Source: Prevotella sp.
Lineage (GTDB): Bacteria > Bacteroidota > Bacteroidia > Bacteroidales > Bacteroidaceae
Direction: 5' to 3'
Length of the DNA stretch: 64,000 nucleotides
Assembly (NCBI GenBank): GCA_015060535.1
Contig: SUYH01000004.1
Location: forward strand, 149,946 to 213,945
Part shown: positions 1 through 6,651 of the stretch, piece after piece
Layout: every line of letters starts with the position of its first letter
Numbering within the stretch: position 1 is the stretch's first letter
The notes under the pieces: model-generated
Seen by the model: the letters and a program-made list of their open reading frames with translations, nothing else
Told to the model about the DNA's origin: nothing
The model's database searches: none
Translations under genes and position numbers: made by a program

Positions 1-1
1 A

Positions 2-118
2 GCAGCCCGCGACTCATGGTTCCAGCACCTGACATATCACAAGGATGTGCAGGCCGATGCAAGCAATGAATGGCTGGAACCCGTCACAGATGAGATTTAC
101 GATGCGTTGAAGTATTAG
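2..118 (+). CDS. C-terminal end of an unrecognised protein (cut by window edge)
   Basis: The frame is open from the window edge to a TAG at 116-118 and gives 38 residues ending in DEIYDALKY. The composition (Trp, Tyr, acidic helix) is that of real protein rather than a chance frame, and a hairpin terminator follows 12 bp later. I do not recognise the family. Confidence 0.5.
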   Translation, partial: AARDSWFQHLTYHKDVQADASNEWLEPVTDEIYDALKY

Positions 119-129
119 TAAAAAAAAAA

Positions 130-175
130 GTAGGAGGAAGTATATTTCTTCATTGCTTTCTCCTACCACTTTTAT
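130..175 (+). terminator. Hairpin terminator after the partial gene
   Basis: GTAGGAG (130-136) pairs with CTCCTAC (160-166), with an A tract before and a T-rich stretch after. It would also work as a terminator for leftward transcription from the antitoxin gene at 317. Confidence 0.7.
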
Positions 176-316
176 TTATTGTTGAAACATTTTGTTTTTT
201 GTAACCGCCTTCACTTCCAGAAGACATCAATAACTTTCTTATGTTCCTCTTTGGCGCAACATGATACTTCTATGCACACTTATAAGATGAGAACTATTAT
301 ATAATAAATAGGTCTC

Positions 317-625
317 TTATGCCAACTCCAGTTCCTCTTGAAGAATGGAGATATGCAGGCAATCTTCTATCTTCGACATGGTTTCGAGAGAAAGATTCTC
401 CTGACCTTTCAGAACCTTTGAAACGTATTGCTGGCTACATCCCATCAGTTCTGCCAATTGTTTCTGGGTTAATCCCAGTTCATCCATCTTCTCAAGCATT
501 TTCACAGCAATACGTTGGGAGTGCCGCAACCACGATTTGTTCTGCTGCCTCCACTCTGCCCTTTCCCTCCATTTTGAAGGAGTCGGTGACTGATGTTCTT
601 TCAGTCGTGCGATTACTTCTTTCAT
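317..625 (-). CDS. HigA-like XRE antitoxin
   Basis: 102 residues. The C-terminal half is an XRE helix-turn-helix (GLTQKQLAELMGCSQQYVSKVLKG, split here as GLTQKQLAEL and CSQQYVSKVL) with a typical recognition helix. It lies 19 bp downstream of the 185-residue toxin-like gene on the same strand, the toxin-first order of higBA modules. Antitoxins of this class neutralise the toxin by contact and repress the shared promoter. An almost identical copy lies at 5584-5892; the two differ only near the last residues (ILQEELELA here, ILKEELEMA there). Confidence 0.85.
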   Translation of the reverse strand: MKEVIARLKEHQSPTPSKWRERAEWRQQNKSWLRHSQRIAVKMLEKMDELGLTQKQLAELMGCSQQYVSKVLKGQENLSLETMSKIEDCLHISILQEELELA

Positions 626-644
626 ATTAACCTCCTTTTCTATA

Positions 645-1202
645 TCAAATTAATTCACTCATATAATCATCAAAGGAATCCTTATCAACTATATTATTAG
701 CCAATAGATGGGAGCGCACTTTCTCCATCTTAACCAACTCACGAAGCGTATGTTCTCGCTCCTGCATGGTACGGGTAAGCTTAATGGCTCCACCCGTAAT
801 GACATAGATTCCTGGTTCCAGCTTGATAGCGTATATTCTTAGCCATGAGGCATGCTTAGAAACATCCTTCAACCGAGCTTTTTCCTTGCCAAGCAGCATA
901 TCAGCAAAACGACTATTCTCTAAGGGCCTGAATAGTTTGTCCAAGTCCGCCTCTGGCGAGATGTCCATAATCAGACATTGCAGTCGTTCACTGTCCTCAA
1001 TCGTATCGTAAATGGCTTCATTGACATCCGTTATCTTGAAATACGAAATCAAGTCTGCCATATTCTCCTTGAAGAACTGGTAAAGCCACGTCACATCATT
1101 CCACTGCTCAAAAAGCATGTAGAGCGCATTATCAGGACAATCATCGTATTTGACTGCCCAAAGCCTTCCGTCCTCAGTTATGCTATCATAAGTCATAATC
1201 AC
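645..1202 (-). CDS. HigB-like toxin component of the toxin-antitoxin pair
   Basis: 185 residues. The C-terminal part has YAIKLEPGIYVITGGAIKLT followed by an E-rich helix, a pattern I associate with HigB/RelE-related toxin partners in Bacteroidetes whose genes precede an XRE antitoxin. The N-terminal half (WNDVTWLYQFFKENMADL) is not a classical RelE core, so the mechanism (mRNA cleavage) is inferred from context. The last 34 codons recur as a stump at 5912-6017. Start is the ATG preceded by another in-frame Met codon two residues in; a TAnnTTTG promoter lies just upstream. Confidence 0.7.
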   Translation of the reverse strand: MIMTYDSITEDGRLWAVKYDDCPDNALYMLFEQWNDVTWLYQFFKENMADLISYFKITDVNEAIYDTIEDSERLQCLIMDISPEADLDKLFRPLENSRFADMLLGKEKARLKDVSKHASWLRIYAIKLEPGIYVITGGAIKLTRTMQEREHTLRELVKMEKVRSHLLANNIVDKDSFDDYMSELI

Positions 1203-1215
1203 TTCCTTTTGGGGG

Positions 1216-1250
1216 CAAAGTTAAACAATTTATTCGAATTATACAACTTT
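1216..1250 (-). promoter_or_regulatory. Promoter of the toxin-antitoxin operon
   Basis: On the minus strand TAACTTTG (1216-1223) matches the Bacteroidetes -7 consensus TAnnTTTG and a TTG lies about 20 bp upstream. The leader to the toxin ATG is only about 10 nt. Confidence 0.65.
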
Positions 1251-1286
1251 TAGGTTGTTTTTCTTTGTTATTATGCATAATTTCAT

Positions 1287-1556
1287 TATCTTTGCACCGC
1301 ATACGTGCAGAACAGATGATGATACTCTTCTGAGCGAAGAGCGAGTTTAGTGGAAGACCTGCCGATGGGCTAAAGGGATGAGAACCTCAGATTTCCATTT
1401 CCCAAAGTCCATTTGTACGGTTTAACTCATAAAGTACAGATTATCAACACTGTATAGATATTGCGTGGGAAAGTGATTTTTTGCAAAGAAAAGCATACTA
1501 TCTGCACATCATGGTGGCATCTAGAGTCATTAGCTGGTGGAGTTGACGGATATACT
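1287..1556 (+). other. Gene-less stretch with a plus-strand promoter and possible small RNA
   Basis: A good TATCTTTG box at 1287-1294 faces right, but no convincing plus-strand gene follows before the convergent Fic gene at 1557. The downstream sequence has short local hairpins and ends with a GCGTGGG string that recalls the two structured RNAs at 3.7-4.0 and 40.0-40.3 kb, but I could not find their conserved AAATTCA loop. It may be a decayed small RNA or an antisense transcript to the fic 3' end. Confidence 0.35.
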
Positions 1557-2624
1557 TTACTGTGTCACAAAAACTCTCCAGCTACCATCTTTTTCTCCTC
1601 GTTCAACATATTTCTTCTGAATCAGTTGGTCAAGAAGCTTCTGAATAGCAGCAATACTGATGCCAGTCACTTCTTTCATATCTGCCAACGTGAGCGTTGG
1701 CTGTGTACGCATCGCATTTAGTATTTTGGTATAATTAGGTGTACGGAAAGCAATCCGTTCACCATCATACCACCATACATTGTCATCATGCTCACTCACA
1801 AAGAGTACATCATTATATACCTCTGTAGCTACCAGTTCATTGAAGTATTTCAAGAATGGTTTGATGTCCTTTATATCAGCATGTGCACCATCTGCAGGTA
1901 CAGGGCCGACCTCAATATCAGTCTGATGCAATGCCTCTAAATACTCACTCTTTTTACGACTGCGCACAACTATCATCGGATAATCGTGACGAGTCAGAAT
2001 AAAGTTCATCATGAGTCGGGCTATACGTCCATTTCCGTCCTCAAACGGGTGAATACGGATGTATCTGTAATGGAATAGTGCAGCCAACTCAACAGGAGAA
2101 AGCTTTCCTTCCTGCTCTGCCTTGTTATACCAATCCACCAAATCTGTCATCAAACTGGGAGTCTCTTCTGGTGAGGCATATTCGAATCTGTCGCCATAGC
2201 GAGTGATGACACTGTTGGGGCGAGTCTTATATTGTCCAGCATGGATGACATAGCTTGTTTGTACGCCCCCAGGAAGCTCTCGATAGACAGTATAGTCTTC
2301 GCGTAGCAAGGTTTTATGCAACGTCCGGATAAAGTTCTGTGTTAACGAAACCTCCTTCACTGATGCCTCTTCAGACATCATACGGAGTCCCACGTTACTC
2401 GCAGTCATCTCCTGTACATCACGCACATCAGCCTCGCCAATTACCTTACCAAATAGCAACAGGATTTCCGTTTGACCATAAGTCAGCGTATTACCTTCAA
2501 GATGATTGCTATTGTAATTGAAGTCCACAGTGAAACGACGGCTAAGTCTATCCCTGTCTTTTTCAGACAATGGTTGTAAATTTTGCCATGCTGCTAATGC
2601 CTTCTTAATATTCAGATACTTCAT
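1557..2624 (-). CDS. Fic family adenylyltransferase, class II (self-inhibited)
   Basis: 355 residues. The Fic active-site motif HPFEDGNGRIAR begins near residue 192, with the catalytic His and the Mg/phosphate-binding GNGR intact. The inhibitory helix motif (S/T)xxxE(G/N) is present at the N-terminus as S39-NHL-E43-G44, which makes it class II: the Glu blocks ATP binding until released. The last 60 residues look like a winged helix (LADMKEVTGISIAAIQKLLD), common in Fic proteins that bind DNA. Fic enzymes transfer AMP from ATP to a protein hydroxyl. It stands alone between the TA pair and a lipoprotein, with its own promoter and a dyad in its leader. Confidence 0.92.
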   Translation of the reverse strand: MKYLNIKKALAAWQNLQPLSEKDRDRLSRRFTVDFNYNSNHLEGNTLTYGQTEILLLFGKVIGEADVRDVQEMTASNVGLRMMSEEASVKEVSLTQNFIRTLHKTLLREDYTVYRELPGGVQTSYVIHAGQYKTRPNSVITRYGDRFEYASPEETPSLMTDLVDWYNKAEQEGKLSPVELAALFHYRYIRIHPFEDGNGRIARLMMNFILTRHDYPMIVVRSRKKSEYLEALHQTDIEVGPVPADGAHADIKDIKPFLKYFNELVATEVYNDVLFVSEHDDNVWWYDGERIAFRTPNYTKILNAMRTQPTLTLADMKEVTGISIAAIQKLLDQLIQKKYVERGEKDGSWRVFVTQ

Positions 2625-2669
2625 ATGTCACGAAAGATATTAATTAACGCCACAAGGATGCGATTAAGC

Positions 2670-2760
2670 GAGTGCAAAGAGAACATTGTTCTCATTTGCC
2701 GAGCGGGAGCATTCTCGCAGCTATCATGCTGCAAAGATACAAAATATTTCTAAATGGTTG
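2670..2760 (-). promoter_or_regulatory. fic promoter and operator-like dyad in the leader
   Basis: TATCTTTG on the minus strand at 2732-2739 gives a leader of about 100 nt. Within it GAGAAC-ATT-GTTCTC (2680-2694) is a perfect dyad, extended by GCAAA/TTTGC on either side. A second small hairpin (GCAG...CTGC) sits at the transcription start. The dyad suits a dimeric repressor; the winged-helix C-terminus of the Fic protein is one candidate ligand, which is inference. Confidence 0.5.
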
Positions 2761-2958
2761 TAACATTACAACCTTTTTTAATACAATTCACTCGTTTTTT
2801 GTCAGAAAATCACAAAAAATACATAAAAAACGACCTTTTATCTGAACGTAACGAAGACAAAAATACTATTAGAAGATGAAAACATGAATTGCCGTCAAAA
2901 GAAAAAAAGGAGAGAGCTCGGAGCTATTTCTGGGCTCGGGTAACTTCTGCGTCGGCAA

Positions 2959-3246
2959 ATGACACACAGGTTTACAACTATCAAGTTGATGACACCCTTT
3001 CTAACCATCTTCTTGTCGTCATGTGGCTCCTTTGTCGGTGAGGTGCTTGCACCCACCGTCACTGATACACAAATAGGACTGAGTGGAAAGGGAACATCTA
3101 GTGTGATCACAAACAGTAAACAGACTGTCAAGGAGCAAGAAAAACTAAAAAAAGAAGGTAAATGCCCCGCATGTCGTGGCGTCGGCAAGTCACCCGACGG
3201 ACAATATGAGTGTACTTCATGTAAAGGTACAGGGAAATATCCCTAA
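2959..3246 (+). CDS. Small lipoprotein with a DnaJ-type zinc motif
   Basis: 95 residues. An N-terminal hydrophobic segment ends in a lipobox (IFLSSC, Cys22), so it should be exported and lipidated. The C-terminus carries a CxxCxGxG pair, CPACRGVG and CTSCKGTG, the repeat unit of the DnaJ zinc finger, which normally binds zinc with four Cys. A Lys/Glu-rich linker separates the two. Similar short lipoproteins with a single DnaJ-like zinc module occur in Bacteroidetes; no function is known to me. An internal ATG at 2989 would shorten the signal peptide. Confidence 0.7.
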   Translation: MTHRFTTIKLMTPFLTIFLSSCGSFVGEVLAPTVTDTQIGLSGKGTSSVITNSKQTVKEQEKLKKEGKCPACRGVGKSPDGQYECTSCKGTGKYP

Positions 3247-3523
3247 TCCTGTAACCCAGAGACAAAACAAGTTATTGCTCAACAGCAATGAACAGAGTGC
3301 AGCCCACAATGAGAATGCCCTATATCAACAGAGCATTTTCAAGTCCCGACAAACGTTCAGCCACTTTATCCCTCATAGAGAAAACTATCTTCAGTTACAT
3401 GAAACTCTATTCCAGTTCTGCTTACGTTCCATCATCCAACGGTGACAACAACAATCGCAAGAGAAGAAACTATGATGACACTTTTGCAGCGAGGGGCATA
3501 GTTGGGGCGCAGTTTTATTTTCG

Positions 3524-3574
3524 TTCGGAGTATTATTCATTACTTTCGGAGTAATTTTCGTTACTTTCGGAGTA
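3524..3574 (+). repeat. Three 21-bp-spaced TTCGGAGTA repeats
   Basis: TTCGGAGTA occurs at 3524-3532, 3545-3553 and 3566-3574, spaced exactly 21 bp; the last two copies share 14 bp (TTACTTTCGGAGTA). A dyad ATAACC-TAA-GGTTAT follows at about 3581. The array ends about 85 bp before the RNA A promoter. The rest of 3247-3657 holds only short frames with no coding signal. Confidence 0.75.
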
Positions 3575-3657
3575 TTGCAGAATAACCTAAGGTTATCAAT
3601 ACCAATGTGAAATAGCAGAAATATTAGAAATTTGAGCAATATTCTGAAAATAATCAG

Positions 3658-4036
3658 TACCTTTGCACTCGCTCGCCCGAGTTATGCTCGCTTCGCAAGC
3701 GAAGAACTCACGCCGTGTCGACTTCGTAAGATGTCGGAGCGGCTACAGGGAGGGAGCACTACATTATGGAATGCGTCGCTGACGCTTTGTTTTTGACTAC
3801 CTTGAACCTAGGAAATTCAAACGTACAGTTCAAAGACATTGCAGAGGTTGGTGCTACGGGTAGGTATATTCCGTCCCGTTGGCGTGCAGAGGACTAACTA
3901 TGTCCTCACGCACGCTTTAGGGGCGTACAATATATACCAACGGCGTGGGTATCACTCTGTCTCGTTCTTCTGTACAGGTTTTCCTAGGACCTAAGGTGGC
4001 GAACGAGCAGAAGCCAGATACCCCGCTTTTCTTTTT
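3658..4036 (+). ncRNA. Structured RNA A, HEARO/omega-RNA-like, with its promoter and terminator
   Basis: Promoter TACCTTTG at 3658-3665, so transcription should start near 3670. Helices read by eye: GCGTC/GACGC (3773/3781), TTGAAC/GTTCAA (3802/3828) closing a loop with AAATTCA, GAGGAC/GTCCTC plus GCGTG/CACGC (3882-3915), GGTATATT with 3929-3938, CTCGTTC/GAACGAG (3961/4001) inside GGGTATC/GATACCC (3947/4017), then TTTTCTTTTT. RNA B at 39986-40275 has the same order of helices, the same loop (13 of 17 positions) and the same ACGGCGTGGG junction (here 3940-3949). That junction and the final helix resemble IscB-associated HEARO RNAs as I remember them; no nuclease gene is nearby. Family assignment is inference. 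Confidence 0.6.
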
Positions 4037-4106
4037 GTAGTTAACGGAACAACATTTTTAACCAGTCCGATTCTGGGTGTTTGGCGGACGTTATTCAGTT
4101 CGTTGT

Positions 4107-5138
4107 ATGCTAAAGAAGGCTTTTTTACAAAGTATTATTGCTACGATGCTTTTTGCAATAGTATCCTGCTCTCATGAAGAAAAGAAACAGATTGTTTGTT
4201 GGGGAGATAGTCTTACTTCGCCTCACACAGGTAATGGCATTAAAGGGAAAGTTAAGAGGATGAATAAAAATGATTTGGCATATCCAGAATATTTACAAGA
4301 CATGCTTGGTGATGAATACGAAATTGTTAATGGTGGCGTCGGAGGCGAAAATACTTTAACAATTATGGCACGCCAAGGTGCATACCCGATGAGGCTTGCC
4401 CATGATATTGTTATTTTCAAAAGTGATGAAGCCAAATACAAGACTTTCATTGGGAACAATGATGTTTCTGCATTTGTTTCCAGTTACAATGGAAAGAGTG
4501 TTACTCCTCTAATTCAATGTGGATGGAATGAAGATAGTCCTGCACAAATGAATCCATGTACTGTCAATGACAAAAATTTCCATATTTCCTCAGAATCAAA
4601 AATATGGAAAGAAGAAGAAGGAAAATATAAGGTCGAATATAATTATTACATTGAAGCAGATGACGAATGGACATCTACCGATACTATAAAGGCGGGAAGT
4701 ATCGTGAATACTTATGCTATGAAAAAACTACGAAACAAATATGCCAACGTATTCTTTGTCGGTCAAAACGGAGGCTTTGATGATGCTGCCGATCTAATCC
4801 GACAACTAAACGCAATGATTGAATATAGTAAATCGAAAAGATATATTGTTATCAGTTTTCATAAGCCTAATGAAGTAATGAATACTATTTCTAGAATGAA
4901 GGAAATGGAAGATTCCCTAAGCAGAAGTTTTGGAAAGCATTATATTAACCTGAGAGAATATATGATAAATCATGGCCTAGAAGATGCAGGACTTGAACCG
5001 ACACAAGAGGATAAAGATTCAATAGCAAAAGGACAAGTTCCACCCCAGATGATGACAGATGGTTGTCATTTTACAACAAAAGGATACGAAGAAATAGCAA
5101 AACTAGTTTTTGATAAGATAAAAGAATTAGGATACTAA
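4107..5138 (+). CDS. SGNH/GDSL-like hydrolase lipoprotein
   Basis: 343 residues from ATG 4107, chosen because it gives a clean lipoprotein signal (MLKKAF..., lipobox IVSC); an upstream GTG frame start lacks this. Block I is VCWGDSLTS with the nucleophile Ser, block II has GGVGGEN with the oxyanion Gly, and block V is DGCHFTTKGYEE with the catalytic Asp and His. Block III is QNGG rather than the usual GxND. SGNH enzymes hydrolyse esters or remove acetyl groups from glycans. The gene starts 70 bp after the terminator of RNA A. Its low GC content differs from the housekeeping genes further right, consistent with acquisition. Confidence 0.8.
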   Translation: MLKKAFLQSIIATMLFAIVSCSHEEKKQIVCWGDSLTSPHTGNGIKGKVKRMNKNDLAYPEYLQDMLGDEYEIVNGGVGGENTLTIMARQGAYPMRLAHDIVIFKSDEAKYKTFIGNNDVSAFVSSYNGKSVTPLIQCGWNEDSPAQMNPCTVNDKNFHISSESKIWKEEEGKYKVEYNYYIEADDEWTSTDTIKAGSIVNTYAMKKLRNKYANVFFVGQNGGFDDAADLIRQLNAMIEYSKSKRYIVISFHKPNEVMNTISRMKEMEDSLSRSFGKHYINLREYMINHGLEDAGLEPTQEDKDSIAKGQVPPQMMTDGCHFTTKGYEEIAKLVFDKIKELGY

Positions 5139-5157
5139 GCCTGTAATTTTATTTAGA

Positions 5158-5207
5158 AACAACTGCTGTCTACCAATATTTGGGTAAACAGCAGTTGTTG
5201 CAATTTT
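5158..5207 (+). terminator. Strong terminator of the SGNH hydrolase gene
   Basis: A perfect 12-bp stem, AACAACTGCTGT (5158-5169) with ACAGCAGTTGTT (5188-5199), is followed by a short T run. Confidence 0.85.
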
Positions 5208-5212
5208 TCAAA

Positions 5213-5461
5213 TCATTTCCTCATCAGCTTAACATACCATTCTTCTTCCGGGTGGAATCCGGAGAAGACTTTTCCATCACCACCTAAATTTCAAGGACTC
5301 ATCGCCTCGAAAGACTTAAAGGGAAGAAGATGTGCCTTTCCCTGATGTAATAACGCATGCGCCTTGCGGCGGAACTTGCGGTTACTCGCCTGCTTTCCTT
5401 TCTTCTGCGGCTTGCAGCAGCACCAAGTGCTGACTGGCATTCGCTTTTTACTTCTGCTCAT
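5213..5461 (-). pseudogene. Small basic MSRSKK-type protein broken by an in-frame stop
   Basis: From ATG 5461 the frame reads MSRSKKRMPVSTW... with a Lys/Arg-rich middle (NRKFRRKAH) and reaches TGA at 5291-5293. The same frame then stays open for 25 codons, LGGDGKVFSGFHPEEEWYVK..., to a natural stop at 5213. I recognise a short Bacteroidetes hypothetical family that starts MSRSrr.tPi and ends with VW.F.KDGK..F; the stop replaces the Trp codon (TGG to TGA) of that tail. The gene is therefore probably inactive, or truncated to 56 residues. Confidence 0.7.
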
Positions 5462-5583
5462 TGTCTCGTAAATGTTATGAGGCGACACGGATTGATGTCT
5501 CATGCCGTCTCGGTTAAACATTACGAGGCTTTATGGTTCCAAATGTTCATAATCATATTCCTTTCCCTTAAGGTTATGGTTAC

Positions 5584-5892
5584 TTATGCCATCTCCAACT
5601 CTTCTTTGAGAATAGAAATGTGCAGACAGTCTTCTATCTTCGACATGGTTTCGAGAGAAAGATTCTCCTGACCTTTCAGGACCTTTGAAACGTATTGCTG
5701 GCTACATCCCATCAGTTCTGCCAATTGTTTCTGGGTTAATCCCAGTTCATCCATCTTCTCAAGCATTTTCACAGCAATACGTTGGGAGTGCCGCAACCAC
5801 GATTTGTTCTGCTGCCTCCACTCTGCCCTTTCCCTCCATTTTGAAGGAGTCGGTGACTGATGTTCTTTCAGTCGTGCGATTACTTCTTTCAT
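5584..5892 (-). CDS. Second HigA-like XRE antitoxin (orphan copy)
   Basis: 102 residues, identical to the antitoxin at 317-625 except in the final 15 or so codons. The helix-turn-helix is intact. The cognate toxin gene upstream is reduced to a 34-codon stump (5912-6017), so this is an antitoxin without a partner. It could still neutralise the toxin made from 645-1202 and bind its operator. Confidence 0.85.
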   Translation of the reverse strand: MKEVIARLKEHQSPTPSKWRERAEWRQQNKSWLRHSQRIAVKMLEKMDELGLTQKQLAELMGCSQQYVSKVLKGQENLSLETMSKIEDCLHISILKEELEMA

Positions 5893-5911
5893 ATTAACCT
5901 CCTTTTCTATA

Positions 5912-6017
5912 TCAAATTAATTCACTCATATAATCATCAAAGGAATCCTTATCAACTATATTATTAGTCAATAGATGGGAGCGCACTTTCTCCATCTTAG
6001 CCAACTCACGAAGCGTA
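5912..6017 (-). pseudogene. C-terminal stump of a HigB-like toxin gene
   Basis: Matches positions 645-750 with two substitutions and encodes the last 34 residues of the toxin. Identity stops abruptly at 6017/6018, four bases before a perfect 10-bp hairpin. No start codon or promoter remains for the toxin frame. Confidence 0.85.
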
Positions 6018-6020
6018 AGG

Positions 6021-6045
6021 ACACAGCGGGATAGACCCGCTGTGT
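6021..6045. repeat. Perfect 10-bp hairpin at the duplication breakpoint
   Basis: ACACAGCGGG (6021-6030), a 5-base loop, and CCCGCTGTGT (6036-6045). No T run follows on either strand, so it is not an ordinary terminator. Confidence 0.7.
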
Positions 6046-6126
6046 TCATACAAAGATAAGCATTCTTTCGCTATATACCAAACTTTTTATCGAGTTTGTG
6101 TGTCTTGCAAGTGTTGTGAATGTTAT

Positions 6127-6324
6127 TTTGTTATTTGTTATTTGTTATTTTAAGCCATATTTTTTAGGTTTGAACGGAAAGAAGGTAAAAGAGGGTAGTG
6201 TAAAGAATTAATTGTTAATATATTTAATACTTATATATAATATATATATTATATATAAGTATTAATTCTTTCCTTGCATTTTTGAAATCCGCTTAAAGTA
6301 ACAAGTAACAAGTAACAAAGTAAC
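6127..6324. repeat. Inverted heptamer arrays around a 42-bp perfect palindrome
   Basis: Left array: TTTGTTA three times at 6127-6147. Right array: AAGTAAC four times at 6296-6324, roughly the reverse complement. Between them 6224-6265 is a perfect AT-rich palindrome (arms AATACTTATATAT and complement), itself enclosed by AAAGAATTAAT (6202) and ATTAATTCTTT (6261). The rest of 6046-6651 has no gene. This can extrude as a cruciform and could be an origin, a recombination site or a decayed element end. Confidence 0.75.
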
Positions 6325-6446
6325 AAAATTGACTGTGTCAATGTATTCAATTCATGCATTTAATTTCTTGCAAAATTAGGGCAAAAATAGAGGGTCGAAA
6401 AAGGCGGATTTTGGCACTTTTATTTGCAGGAGTTATGAATTATTCG

Positions 6447-6651
6447 TACCTTTGCATTGTCAATAGGAACGATGGATTTTGGGCGCAGGGCACCAAAAAT
6501 TTGTTTTCAGGCCTGACAAAATTTTCTGCCTGCCCAGAGCGTAAAAAAGGAAGTCGCGAATGGAGACGAGGAAAATTAAAAGATTAAAAAATTAAAAGAT
6601 TAAAAAAATTTACAAACTAATTAAAAACTAAACTAAGAGGAGATTACAACT
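6447..6651 (+). promoter_or_regulatory. Promoter and long leader of the HU-like gene, with an 8-bp repeat
   Basis: TACCTTTG at 6447-6454 implies a leader of nearly 190 nt. It contains a GGGC-rich hairpin-prone stretch and, at 6575-6606, four 8-bp units alternating ATTAAAAG and ATTAAAAA. A purine-rich AGAGGAG lies about 15 bp before the ATG. Confidence 0.6.

Larger units (their letters stand above)
5584..6017 (-). repeat. 434-bp direct repeat of the antitoxin region
   Basis: Same orientation as 317-750, offset 5267 bp, near-identical from the middle of the antitoxin gene to the toxin stump. The two copies flank the full toxin, fic, the small lipoprotein, RNA A and the SGNH gene, so recombination between them would remove that 5.3-kb segment. 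Confidence 0.85.

Noticed and set aside
3176..3639. Several 80-90-codon frames on both strands, including one with TPKV repeats
   Set aside because: The repeats are the 21-bp DNA iterons in translation; no start context or conserved domain.
3658..4036. tmRNA, RNase P RNA or SRP RNA as the identity of RNA A
   Set aside because: No tag-peptide frame with an ALAA-type end, no tRNA-like ends, no RNase P core and no SRP GNAR/GGAA hairpin pattern.
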